This document shows, piece after piece, positions 26,233-35,014 of a DNA stretch of 64,000 nucleotides. Numbering within the stretch: the first letter of the stretch is position 1; each line of letters begins with the position of its first letter. Below the pieces are notes generated by a model, which made no database searches, had not been told where the DNA came from, and saw only the letters and a program-made list of their open reading frames with translations. Source of the stretch: Kineosporia corallincola (lineage in GTDB: Bacteria > Actinomycetota > Actinomycetes > Actinomycetales > Kineosporiaceae); contig NZ_JAHBAY010000017.1 of NCBI RefSeq assembly GCF_018499875.1, forward strand, positions 113,878 through 177,877, given 5' to 3'. A program made the translations under genes and the position numbers.

Positions 26233-26246
26233 GGTAAAGCCTTACC
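26233..26246. promoter_or_regulatory. Putative LacI operator, distal copy
   Basis: GGTAAAGCCTTACC, 5-base arms around a 4-base centre. It is 23 bases centre-to-centre from the stronger site at 26256, about two helical turns, which would place two dimers on the same face. Confidence 0.5.
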
Positions 26247-26255
26247 GTGTGGCGC

Positions 26256-26269
26256 AGTAAACGGTTACT
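26256..26269. promoter_or_regulatory. Putative LacI operator of the sugar importer operon
   Basis: AGTAAACGGTTACT, 12 of 14 bases identical to the site at 20434, 34 bases before the importer start. Two copies at the borders of a LacI-containing locus support a real operator. Confidence 0.65.
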
Positions 26270-26303
26270 TTCACCGATCCGTTCTCGACGAGGAGATGAA
26301 GCG

Positions 26304-27647
26304 GTGCGTACATCCACGATGTGGTGGGCGGCAACCGGTCTGGCGGCCACCCTGATGCTGACGGCCTGTTCCGGAAGTTCCGGCGGTCCGGGTGATTCCG
26401 GTGCGCAGCAGGCGGTGCAGGTCGGCGACACCTGGTCGGGCGGCACCACGACCGTGCGGCTGTGGAACGACAACACGGGCATCGAACCGGCCGTCGACCT
26501 GTTCAACCAGGAGTTCGCCGAACAGGGCATCCAGATCGAGTTCACCGAGAAGACCGACCTGAACACGGCCGTGCGCAATGCCCACCAGGCCGGTAACGGC
26601 CCGGACCTGTTCGTCAGCCAGAGCGCCGACCTGGCCTCGTTCATCTCCGAGGGCGTCGCCTCCGACCTGAGCCGCTACTACGGCAGCATCTCCGGCGACT
26701 ACAGCGACATCGCCAACTCCGCCGTCACCACCGGCGACCGGCAGTGGGCCGTTCCGCTGGCCACGATCCCCACCTTCATGCTTTACAACGCCGCCGTCTT
26801 CGAGAAGAACGACATCGAATATCCCACCACCTACGAGGAATTCATCGACGACGGGAAGAAGCTGAAGGAGCAAGGCGTCTCGGTGTACAACCTGGCCGGT
26901 GAGGACCCGACCACGTTGATCTACCTCGCCTGGCAGGCCGGGGCCCGGTGGTACACCCTGAAGGACGGCACCTGGCACATCGACGTCGACAGCCCGCAGA
27001 GCCGCCGTGCGGCCCAGCTCATCGACGACGGCCTGGACGCCGGCATCTTCGCCAAGATCTCCTACGCCGAGTACGCCGCGATGATGCAGGCCTACGACGA
27101 GGGCACCATCGCCTCCCGCCAGCTGTCCACCTGGCAGACCCGCGGCATGCAGACCAACCTCGATAAGTCGCTCGGCGACTGGGAACCCGCCCCGAACCTG
27201 AAATGGGAGGGCGGCGCCGACGGCAACGCCTCCTTCACCCGCGTGCTCACCGTCGAGTCCAAGTCCGCCGACACCGACGCGGCCGTGTTCGCCGCCCACT
27301 GGCTCTCCACCGCCCCCGACGCCCTGAACGCCCTCGCCGACCCGGTCGACGGCCTGGCGTACTACCCCGCCACCGGTGACGCGTCCTCGTACAGCGCGGC
27401 CACCGAACCCGGCGAGCTGCTCGGTAGCCACGCCAGCACCTGGGACACCGTGGTGGGCACCGCCGCGCAGCAGCAGCTCGGCGACTGGACCTACGGGCCG
27501 AACTGGGCCGGTGCCTTCTCCTACCTGCAAGACCTCTGGGGCAAGGCGGTGGCCGGGCAGATCGAGACCGTCGAGATCGCGCCCGCCCTCCAGTCCTGGA
27601 TCGTGAAGGATCTGAAGAGTCAAGGCGTATCGGTGACGGAGGACTGA
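26304..27647 (+). CDS. Extracellular sugar-binding lipoprotein of ABC importer
   Basis: A 447-residue solute-binding protein. The start is GTG 26304, set by GAGGAG about 9 bases upstream; the longer in-frame extension runs through the operators. The lipobox is MLTAC. The mature part is typical of sugar-binding proteins (TTVRLWNDNTGIEPAVDLFN; NGPDLFVSQSADLASFISEG). It is the first gene of a tightly packed six-gene set on the plus strand. The cargo is probably a hemicellulose- or pectin-derived oligosaccharide. Confidence 0.92.
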   Translation: MRTSTMWWAATGLAATLMLTACSGSSGGPGDSGAQQAVQVGDTWSGGTTTVRLWNDNTGIEPAVDLFNQEFAEQGIQIEFTEKTDLNTAVRNAHQAGNGPDLFVSQSADLASFISEGVASDLSRYYGSISGDYSDIANSAVTTGDRQWAVPLATIPTFMLYNAAVFEKNDIEYPTTYEEFIDDGKKLKEQGVSVYNLAGEDPTTLIYLAWQAGARWYTLKDGTWHIDVDSPQSRRAAQLIDDGLDAGIFAKISYAEYAAMMQAYDEGTIASRQLSTWQTRGMQTNLDKSLGDWEPAPNLKWEGGADGNASFTRVLTVESKSADTDAAVFAAHWLSTAPDALNALADPVDGLAYYPATGDASSYSAATEPGELLGSHASTWDTVVGTAAQQQLGDWTYGPNWAGAFSYLQDLWGKAVAGQIETVEIAPALQSWIVKDLKSQGVSVTED

Positions 27648-27649
27648 TC

Positions 27650-28603
27650 GTGGTTCTCGACACCCGCCCGGTCGCCTCGCCGCTCCCGCCGCGCCCGGCC
27701 CGGCGGAAGCGGTACCCCGGTCACGCCGTCACCGGGCTCAAGGGATTTGCCTTCACCGCACCGTTCTTCGCCGGATTCGCCCTCGTCTTCGTCGCCCCGT
27801 TCGGCTACGCGCTCTACCAGAGCCTGTACTCCGAACAGCTGTCATCCGACGGGTTAGGCGGCAGCAGAACGGTTTTCGTCGGTCTCAGCAACTTCACCCG
27901 AGCACTGGGCGACGGCGACTACTGGACCAGCATTCTGCGGGTCTGCGTGTTCGCCCTGATCCAGATCCCGGTCATGCTCGGCCTCAGCCTGCTCGCCGCC
28001 CTGCTGCTCGACCTGGCCACCGGGCGGCGCGCCAGGCTGTTCCGGCTCGGCCTGCTCGTGCCCTACATGATCCCCTCGATCGTGGCCACGCTGGTCTGGC
28101 TCTACCTCTACTCACCCCGCCTCGGCCCGATCACCCGTGCCACGGCCTGGTTCGGGGCCGACGTGAACATGTTCTCCCCGAACCTGCTCTGGATCGGCAT
28201 CGGCAACCTGCTCACCTGGGTCGGCATCGGCTACAACATGCTCATCATCTACGGATCGCTGCGCTCGGTACCTCGCGAGCTGTTCGAGGCCGCCCGTCTC
28301 GACGGCGCCGGTGAACTACGCATCGCCTGGTCGATCAAGATCCCCCACGTGCGCAGTGCCCTGGTGCTCACCGGCATGCTCGCGATCATCCACATGCTCC
28401 AGATCTTCGCCGAGCCACTGGTTTTCCGGGTCACCTCGCCGGAGACCGTGACCGCCGGCTTCACCCCGATCATGATGATCTACAACCTGGCCTTCACCCA
28501 GGGCAACTACAACTACGCCGCCGCCCTGTCCGTGCTGCTGGCGGTCGTCGTGGGCGCGGTCTCCGTCCTCTTCTACCGAGTCTCGTCCCGGGAGGCGTTG
28601 TGA
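27650..28603 (+). CDS. Carbohydrate ABC transporter permease (UgpA/MalF type)
   Basis: A 317-residue inner-membrane permease. The start is GTG, with GGAGG in the tail of the preceding gene. The N-terminus is basic (RPARRKRYPGH), then six predicted helices. The EAA loop is FEAARLDGAGELRI. It pairs with the next gene; no ATPase is present in the operon. Confidence 0.92.
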   Translation: MVLDTRPVASPLPPRPARRKRYPGHAVTGLKGFAFTAPFFAGFALVFVAPFGYALYQSLYSEQLSSDGLGGSRTVFVGLSNFTRALGDGDYWTSILRVCVFALIQIPVMLGLSLLAALLLDLATGRRARLFRLGLLVPYMIPSIVATLVWLYLYSPRLGPITRATAWFGADVNMFSPNLLWIGIGNLLTWVGIGYNMLIIYGSLRSVPRELFEAARLDGAGELRIAWSIKIPHVRSALVLTGMLAIIHMLQIFAEPLVFRVTSPETVTAGFTPIMMIYNLAFTQGNYNYAAALSVLLAVVVGAVSVLFYRVSSREAL

Positions 28604-29457
28604 ACGAAACGGTCTCACCCGCGACCCGGCGCACGGTCGCGATCGGCCTGACCCTGTACCTGATCTACTCCGTGGCGCCGGTCTGGTGGCTGATCGTCAA
28701 CTCCACCAAGAACTCCCGCGATCTGCTGCTGTCGAACGGCCTCTGGTTCGCCGACCTCGACCTGGGGCGCAACCTGAGCCAGATCTTCGACTACCAGGAC
28801 GGAATCTTCCTGCGCTGGGCGGGGAACTCACTGCTCTACTCCGGGGTCGGTTCCCTGGTCGGCACTTTCGTCGCCCTCGCGGCCGGCTACGGCCTGGCCC
28901 GGTTCGCCTACCCCGGCCGGTCGTTCTCGATGGCGCTGGTCGTCGGCTCGTTCCTGATCCCCTATTCCATGCTGACCCTGCCCCTCTACCTGTTGTTCTC
29001 GAAGATCGGCCTGGTCGGCTCGGCCTGGGCGGTCCTGATCCCGACCTTCGTCAACCCGTTCAGCGTGTACCTGGCCAAGGTCTACGTGGAGGCTGCCATT
29101 CCGGTCGAGCTGATCGAGGCCGCCCGCATCGACGGCGCGGGCGAGGTGCGGATCTTCCTCAGCATCGTGCTGCGCATGCTCACCACCGCCGGGGCCACCG
29201 TGTTCCTGCTCGCCTTCGTCGCCTCCTGGAACGGATTCTTCCTGCCCGTGACCATGCTTCAGGAGTCCGACACCTGGACCCTCTCGCTCGGCCTCTACAA
29301 CTGGCTGCGTCAGAGCCAGGTGAGCAATGCCAGCACCATCGACTTCACCAGCATCGTGATCACCGGATCGCTGCTGTCGGTCATCCCGCTCGCCGCGGTG
29401 ATGCTCGCCCTGCAACGATTCTGGCGCACGGGCGTGACCCTCGGAGCCGTCAAGTGA
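28600..29457 (+). CDS. Carbohydrate ABC transporter permease (UgpE/MalG type)
   Basis: A 285-residue permease starting with GTG in a GTGA overlap. The EAA loop is IEAARIDGAGEVRIFLS, with helices such as VGSFLIPYSMLTLPLYLLFS. It completes the importer with the two preceding genes. Confidence 0.92.
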   Translation: MNETVSPATRRTVAIGLTLYLIYSVAPVWWLIVNSTKNSRDLLLSNGLWFADLDLGRNLSQIFDYQDGIFLRWAGNSLLYSGVGSLVGTFVALAAGYGLARFAYPGRSFSMALVVGSFLIPYSMLTLPLYLLFSKIGLVGSAWAVLIPTFVNPFSVYLAKVYVEAAIPVELIEAARIDGAGEVRIFLSIVLRMLTTAGATVFLLAFVASWNGFFLPVTMLQESDTWTLSLGLYNWLRQSQVSNASTIDFTSIVITGSLLSVIPLAAVMLALQRFWRTGVTLGAVK

Positions 29458-30479
29458 CCCAGCCCCCGCGCCGTCCCCGCGTCGTCATGGCGATGAGCCC
29501 GGGCGGCCTGGCCGACCACCTCTTCGCCGGTCACCACGACGAACTTCACCGGACGGCAGAGGTTCTCGGCCCCGTTCTGTCCAGTTTTGCGGACGACGAG
29601 AGCCGCGCACACCTGGCCCGGGCCGAGGTTCTGGTCACCGGCTGGGGGTGCCCGCCGGTCACCCGGGAGGTGCTCGGCGCCGCGCCGCGGTTGCGCGGTC
29701 TGCTCCACACCGGCGGTGCGACAGCGGGTTTCATCGACCTGGACGCGGCCCGTGAGCGCGGGCTGTTCGTTTCGCACGCCGCCGACGCCAACGCGATCCC
29801 GGTGGCGGAGTACACCTTCGCCCAGATCCTGCTGGCCAACAAGCGGGTGCGGGCCGCCGAGGAGCTGTACCGGTTGCGCCGTGACCGGATCGACCGGGAG
29901 ACGGACCTGCTCGACACCGGGAACTACCGGCGCACCGTGGGCCTGGTCGGGGCCTCGCGGATCGGCCGGCGGGTGGCCCGGCTGCTGCGCGGCAGCGACC
30001 TGACCGTGCTGATGTACGACCCGTACCTGGCTCCGGCGCAGGCGACTTCGCTGGGTGTGGCACTGTGCGGGCTGCACGATCTGATGCGGCGCAGCGACGT
30101 GGTGTCGCTGCACGTGCCGGTCACCGCCGAGACGGCCGGGATGATCGACGCCGCCGCCCTGGCGGCGATGCCGGACGGCGCCACCCTGATCAACACCGCG
30201 CGGGGGGCGGTGGTGGATCACGCCGCGCTGCTGGCGGAGCTGCGGACCGGGCGGATCGACGCGGTGCTCGACGTCACCGAGCCGGAACCGCTGCCGCCGG
30301 GGCATCCGCTGTGGGACCTGCCGAACGTGGTGCTGACGCCGCACGTGGCCGGCTCGACGGGCACCGAGCTGGCCCGGCTGGGCCGCACGGTGCTGGACGA
30401 ACTGGCCCGCTACGTGTCCGACCGTCCGCTGCACCATGCGGAACTCACCCCGGCGGGAGCCGTTCACGATGCCGGCTGA
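29454..30479 (+). CDS. D-isomer-specific 2-hydroxyacid dehydrogenase family protein
   Basis: A 341-residue oxidoreductase, GTG start in a GTGA overlap. The NAD-binding Rossmann motif is GLVGASRIGRRVARLL, followed by NTARGAVVDHAALL (Arg of the active site), DVTEPEPLPPGHPLW (Glu) and the catalytic His in LTPHVAGSTGTELARLG. The family reduces 2-keto acids or oxidises 2-hydroxy acids. Within a sugar import operon it may oxidise or reduce a sugar-acid intermediate; the substrate is unknown. Confidence 0.88.
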   Translation: MTQPPRRPRVVMAMSPGGLADHLFAGHHDELHRTAEVLGPVLSSFADDESRAHLARAEVLVTGWGCPPVTREVLGAAPRLRGLLHTGGATAGFIDLDAARERGLFVSHAADANAIPVAEYTFAQILLANKRVRAAEELYRLRRDRIDRETDLLDTGNYRRTVGLVGASRIGRRVARLLRGSDLTVLMYDPYLAPAQATSLGVALCGLHDLMRRSDVVSLHVPVTAETAGMIDAAALAAMPDGATLINTARGAVVDHAALLAELRTGRIDAVLDVTEPEPLPPGHPLWDLPNVVLTPHVAGSTGTELARLGRTVLDELARYVSDRPLHHAELTPAGAVHDAG

Positions 30480-32544
30480 CCCCTCCGGAACGCGTCCCTT
30501 CCTCAGCCTCTGGTTCGGCAACTTCTTCGAGCCGTTCCACAGCGACGCGCAGGCGGTGCGCGACGGCGTCGCGGCGGCGGCCGGCCTGGGCTTCACCAGC
30601 ATCAATCTGGATTCCAAGGCATGGGAGGACTTCTTCGCCCGCTACCGGGGCGAGCCCGCCAGCCAGTACGTGGGCATGCAGGAGATGATGATGGCGGAAG
30701 CCGCCCGGCACGGGATGGATTTCACCTGCCTGGCGATCTACCTGTGCGGCGACAACCTGTACCCGGCGATCCGTGACGTGCCCCCGGTGCGTGGCGAGGA
30801 GCCGGTGCTGCCCGACGGCCGGCCGATGGGTACATACCTGTACGGCTCGCCCCGGGCCCAGGCGACCATGGTGGAGCACGTGCGCGGGCTGTTACGACTC
30901 TACGGTGAGGGGATGCACCGCGCGGCCGACGGCCGCACCGTGGTGCAGACGATGTTCGACCCGATCGCCCGGCCCAGCTTCGACGCCGCGGGCCGGGCGC
31001 GTTACCTGGACTGGCTGGAGAAGCGGTACGACGGAGACATCGGCCTGCTCAACCGGCGTTACGGGGTGGAGTGCGAGCGGTTCGGCGACCTGACCCCGCA
31101 GCAGTACTGGCTGCGCCCGCAGGAGCTCACCTGGGTCAGTTGCGCCCGGCCCACCCGCGACGACTTCGACCGGCGCACAACGGATTTCCATCGCTGGGTG
31201 GACAACCAGACGCATCTGGCCGAGGTGCTGGTGGACCACTTCGCGGTGATGCGCGGGCACTGGGACGACCTGGGCGTCTTCGCCGAGCCGGTACTGCACC
31301 AGTGGGGTTACTTCTTCAACCCGCCGGGGGTGAGTGACTGGCAGACCGGCCAGCGGGCGCTGGACGTGTACCGGATCGCTCCCCACGTCGACGGGGTGCT
31401 GTTCATGGCGGCGCCGCTGAACGCCGAGAACCGGCCGGACGCGAGCGTGCTCGGGGTGGAGGGATCGATCGCCCGCAACGCCAACGGCCACGGCGATTTC
31501 ACGGCCGGCCTGTACCTCGGACGGCACGTGAACGAGGACGTGTACGCGGTGGTGCCGCCCGCCGAGGCGATCGCCACACAGGTGGCGGCGGGTGCGAGGC
31601 GTCTGCACGTGTACGGGTGGAGCGGTCTGGACGACGGCGGGGTGATGTACCGGGCGGACGGGATGTTCACCGCGTCGCTGCGGGCGGGCAACCGCTGGGC
31701 CGCGGAGGTGATCCCGCTGCTGACAGGGGCCCGGCCACGTCAGGTCGCCCTGCTCTTCCCGGCCGAGACCAGTCTGCTGGAGCCGCTGGAGGTGGACGAG
31801 GGCGGCCGGCACCGGATGGACCTGCTGGGCTGGTACCAGCAGTTCACCGACCTGGGTTGGCACGTCGACGTGCTGCATCCGGACCAGGTGGTCGCGGGGG
31901 GTCTGGACGACTACCGGCACCTGGTGATCCCGGCGAACCCGCTGTACGACCTCGGGCAGAACGCCGGGCTGGAACACGCCGTCCGGGTGTTCGCCGAGCG
32001 CGGCGGCTCGGTGTTCCACGGTCCGGGTTGCCGGGTGGCGGCGCGGGCGTTCGGGATCACCGAGCAGGAGGTTGATTTCGACTGCCTGGCCTGGGAGGAG
32101 GAGGTGATTCCGCACGGCTGGTCCACGGTGTCGCCGGACGGCGGCGAGCCGCTGGCCACCTACATCGGGTCCGGCCGGGCGGCGCTCACCCGCACCACGG
32201 TGGGGGAGGGGCGGGTGTACTCGTTCGGTTTCGAGTACGGCTACGCCTACTCCCGGCGCAGCATGCCGATCGTGCCGCCGGGCTACGGGAGGCGGGAGAT
32301 GCATCCGGTGGTGCTGCTGCGCCGTACGCCGGTGGAGGCGCTGGCCGGGGTGGCGCCCGGGGCCGTGCTGCCGCCGGTGCGGGGCGTCGAGGCCGCCCGG
32401 TTCGGCAACCGGGTGGTGGTGGTCAATCACCGGTCGGGGCCCGTCGACATCAGCGGTGTGCCGGCCGCCCGGGCGATCCACCTGCTGCCCACGGCACCCG
32501 GTTGGCTGGCGGCGCACTCGGCGGTGCTGCTGGAGCTGGAATGA
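30469..32544 (+). CDS. GH42-like (clan GH-A) glycoside hydrolase
   Basis: A 691-residue protein overlapping the upstream stop by 11 bases, with GGGAG as ribosome site. The N-terminal barrel begins RPFLSLWFGNFFEPFHSDAQ and contains ARYLDWLEKRYDGDIGLLN, a GH42-like feature. The candidate catalytic region is GVFAEPVLHQWGYFFNPPG. The C-terminal third resembles the GH42 trimerisation/Rossmann domain (RQVALLFPAETSLLEPLE; GWHVDVLHPDQVV) and ends in a small beta domain. No signal peptide is seen, so it is cytoplasmic. The substrate specificity is uncertain; galactosides or uronic-acid-containing oligosaccharides are possible. It may belong to a diverged clan GH-A family rather than GH42 proper. Confidence 0.72.
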   Translation: MPADPSGTRPFLSLWFGNFFEPFHSDAQAVRDGVAAAAGLGFTSINLDSKAWEDFFARYRGEPASQYVGMQEMMMAEAARHGMDFTCLAIYLCGDNLYPAIRDVPPVRGEEPVLPDGRPMGTYLYGSPRAQATMVEHVRGLLRLYGEGMHRAADGRTVVQTMFDPIARPSFDAAGRARYLDWLEKRYDGDIGLLNRRYGVECERFGDLTPQQYWLRPQELTWVSCARPTRDDFDRRTTDFHRWVDNQTHLAEVLVDHFAVMRGHWDDLGVFAEPVLHQWGYFFNPPGVSDWQTGQRALDVYRIAPHVDGVLFMAAPLNAENRPDASVLGVEGSIARNANGHGDFTAGLYLGRHVNEDVYAVVPPAEAIATQVAAGARRLHVYGWSGLDDGGVMYRADGMFTASLRAGNRWAAEVIPLLTGARPRQVALLFPAETSLLEPLEVDEGGRHRMDLLGWYQQFTDLGWHVDVLHPDQVVAGGLDDYRHLVIPANPLYDLGQNAGLEHAVRVFAERGGSVFHGPGCRVAARAFGITEQEVDFDCLAWEEEVIPHGWSTVSPDGGEPLATYIGSGRAALTRTTVGEGRVYSFGFEYGYAYSRRSMPIVPPGYGRREMHPVVLLRRTPVEALAGVAPGAVLPPVRGVEAARFGNRVVVVNHRSGPVDISGVPAARAIHLLPTAPGWLAAHSAVLLELE

Positions 32545-32608
32545 GCCGTTCGGAGATGTCGGTCGGGTGACCGATGCCGTGCGGCGGCGCCTGGGGTTGG
32601 CTTCAGGC

Positions 32609-34030
32609 ATGAACGACACCGAGATCGTCAGGGCCGGGGTGGCGGAGCTGACCGGCTGGATCCACGAGGGCCGGGTGAACGTGGCCGAGATCGCCGAGGC
32701 GGTGATCGCGCGCATCGAGGCGGTGAATCCCGCGGTCAACGCCATCGTGCGGCTGGACGCCGACCGGGTCCGCCGCGACGCCCGCACCCTCGACGCCCTG
32801 CGGGCGTCGGGGGCCACGATCGGGCCGCTGCACGGAATCCCTTACACGGTGAAGGAACTCACGCCGGTCGCCGGGGTCCCGCACACCCTCGGGGTGGAGA
32901 TGCTGCGGGGCAACGTGGCCCGGGACGACGCGATCGTGGTGCGGCGGCTGAAGGCCGCCGGTGGCCTGTACCTGGGGCAGACGAACACGGCCGAGTTCGG
33001 CTACGGCCCGGTCACCCGCAACCGCCTCTACGGCACCACGCGCAATCCGTGGAACCCGGAGCTGACCGTCGGGGGTTCCAGCGGTGGCGCCGCGGCGGCG
33101 GTCTCGTCCGGGTTCGGGCCGGTGGCCGAGGGCACGGACGCCGGTGGCTCGATCCGGGTGCCCGCGTCGCTCACCGGGGTGGTCGGGTTCAAACCGGGAA
33201 CCGGCGTGATCCCGCAGACGCTGCTGCCGCAACGCTTCTCGACCCATCTGACGCACGGGCTGATGGGCCGGTCGGTGGACGACGTGAGCCGGGTGCTGGC
33301 CGCGGTGGCCGGCCCCGACCCGCGGGACCCGCTCGGCCTGCCGGTCGCCTGGACACCCGCCGAGGGTCACGACCTGACCGGCTGGCGGATCGCCTGGTCG
33401 CCGGACCTGGGACTGAACAGTGACGGCCTGGTGGCCGATCCGGAGGTGACGGCTCTCTGCCGTTCCGCGGTGGATGCCTTCGCCGAACTCGGTGCCGAGG
33501 TGGTGGAGGACCGGCCCGGCTGGGAGCAGGTCGGCGAGGCGACGTGGGCGGGGGTGATCGTGCCCAGCCTGGCCGCCGTCCGTGGTCTGATCGACTGGAC
33601 CACGATGCGGGGCCGGCTCGACGACGAGCTGATCGACCTGGTGCTGGGCACCGACGTCCTGGGCCTGGCCGACGTGGCCCGGGGCGAGGTGCTGCGGGGC
33701 CGGGTGTGGGACGCGTTCGCGGAGTTCATGGGCCCGCACCGGCTGCTGGTCAGCCCGACCACCACGGTGGCCGCCTTCGGGAGTGACGCCTTCGCGCCAC
33801 CCGGTCTGGACGGGCGTCCCCTGCGGGACCGGCTGCTGGGCTGGGCCCTGACCCACCCGTTCAACCTGACCACCACGCCGGTGGTGTCGGTGCCGTGCGG
33901 CGTCACCGGTGACGGGCGGCCGGTCGGCCTCCAGATCGCCGGAAGGCTGCACGCGGACGCCGACGTGCTGGCGGCGGCCGCCGCGTTCGAGACCGTCAGG
34001 CCCTGGCGGGACCGCACGCCGCCGCTGTGA
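32609..34030 (+). CDS. Amidase signature family hydrolase
   Basis: A 473-residue amidase. The Ser-cisSer-Lys triad is visible: Lys in GIPYTVKELTPVAG, cis-Ser in VGGSSGGAAAAVSSGFG, nucleophile Ser in EGTDAGGSIRVPASLTG. It hydrolyses carboxamides to acid and ammonia; the substrate cannot be predicted. It follows the GH42-like gene by 64 bases with no strong ribosome site, so it may be a separate unit. It converges on the expansin-like gene with 6 bases between the stops. Confidence 0.9.
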   Translation: MNDTEIVRAGVAELTGWIHEGRVNVAEIAEAVIARIEAVNPAVNAIVRLDADRVRRDARTLDALRASGATIGPLHGIPYTVKELTPVAGVPHTLGVEMLRGNVARDDAIVVRRLKAAGGLYLGQTNTAEFGYGPVTRNRLYGTTRNPWNPELTVGGSSGGAAAAVSSGFGPVAEGTDAGGSIRVPASLTGVVGFKPGTGVIPQTLLPQRFSTHLTHGLMGRSVDDVSRVLAAVAGPDPRDPLGLPVAWTPAEGHDLTGWRIAWSPDLGLNSDGLVADPEVTALCRSAVDAFAELGAEVVEDRPGWEQVGEATWAGVIVPSLAAVRGLIDWTTMRGRLDDELIDLVLGTDVLGLADVARGEVLRGRVWDAFAEFMGPHRLLVSPTTTVAAFGSDAFAPPGLDGRPLRDRLLGWALTHPFNLTTTPVVSVPCGVTGDGRPVGLQIAGRLHADADVLAAAAAFETVRPWRDRTPPL

Positions 34031-34036
34031 TCCGGC

Positions 34037-34816
34037 TCAGGCGGCCGGAAGCTGCTTCTTGCCCTTCTGCACGGACGTGGAGATCTTGATGCCTTTGTCG
34101 ACGAGCCGGTTGCCCTGCACGTCGGTGATCCGGATCGTGTTGCCGCAGCCCTTGCCGGTTGCCGACTCGAAGTAGTTGTAGTCGCGGCGGGTCAGCTTGA
34201 ACCAGCCGCTGGAGGTTTTCACCTCGATGGTGCGGATCGGGTTGCGGTGGTTGCGCACCTGCACCCCGCACCAGTACTTCGTGGAGCCCTCTTTGTATTT
34301 GTATTTCACCGGCCCGGTCAGCTTGGGGCTGACCAGTTTCCAGCTGACGTTGATCTGGCCCTTGCCCGGCGCCAGCTTCTCCAGCGCCTGCCGCGACAGG
34401 TCCAGCTGGTGCAGCTTGCAGTCACCCGGGCAGAGATCGACGATCTTCACCCGCAGGCTCTTGCCGTTGGAGGCGGTCACCTTCACGTAGGCCCCGCACA
34501 TCAGCGAGCCCTGGTAGTCCACCGTGTTCATCGCGGCCACCAGCACGTCGCTGGTGGCGGAGTAACTGCACGCACCCCGGCCGTCCGCGTCGTACGAGGT
34601 GGCGATGCCCTTGTAGGTCTTGCCGAACTTCACCTTGTCGGTGCTCTTCGAGGCCGTGCTCACCGTGCCCGAGGAACTGGCCGAACTCGACGTGGACGCG
34701 GTGCTGGCGTTCACCGCGGAGCTGGACTGGGCGAAGTAGGCGCCGGCGCTCACCGTGACGAGGGCCACCACGGCCACGACGGAGGCGGCACGGGCACTGA
34801 TTCTCTTTCGGGACAC
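34037..34816 (-). CDS. Secreted bacterial expansin-like protein
   Basis: About 259 residues. An N-terminal signal/anchor helix (AASVVAVVALVTVSAGAYFA) and a Ser/Thr-rich linker are followed by a double-psi barrel (KTYKGIATSYDADGRGACSY, NTVDYQGSLMCGAYVKVT, VKIVDLCPGDCKLHQLDLSRQ) with the family-45-like Asp in VDLCPG. A CBM63-like domain follows (GCGNTIRITDVQGN at its end). Such proteins loosen cellulose without hydrolysis. The start is GTG 34816; a TTG 18 bases upstream is less likely. It lies near the GH6 and GH5 cellulases and probably helps them. Confidence 0.85.
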   Translation of the reverse strand: MSRKRISARAASVVAVVALVTVSAGAYFAQSSSAVNASTASTSSSASSSGTVSTASKSTDKVKFGKTYKGIATSYDADGRGACSYSATSDVLVAAMNTVDYQGSLMCGAYVKVTASNGKSLRVKIVDLCPGDCKLHQLDLSRQALEKLAPGKGQINVSWKLVSPKLTGPVKYKYKEGSTKYWCGVQVRNHRNPIRTIEVKTSSGWFKLTRRDYNYFESATGKGCGNTIRITDVQGNRLVDKGIKISTSVQKGKKQLPAA

Positions 34817-35014
34817 ACCGCGATCTTGGTGCAACCGATGTCAGCCGGACGTTGGGACCGGATTAAGAATCCCGCACAGAACGGAGACCGTGGCCGGTCG
34901 GCACCTGACCGGAAGGGCCGGAACCCGGCCAAAGCCCTGACCGGGAAGCCGTTCTCACGGGGCGGCGGCGACCCGACACGCTGCGATGCCACGGCGTCCC
35001 TCAAGCGCCTGGGC

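Noticed and set aside
30469..32544. Calling the enzyme a beta-galactosidase
   Set aside because: GH42-like architecture is visible but substrate-specific residues could not be verified and the operon context is unusual.
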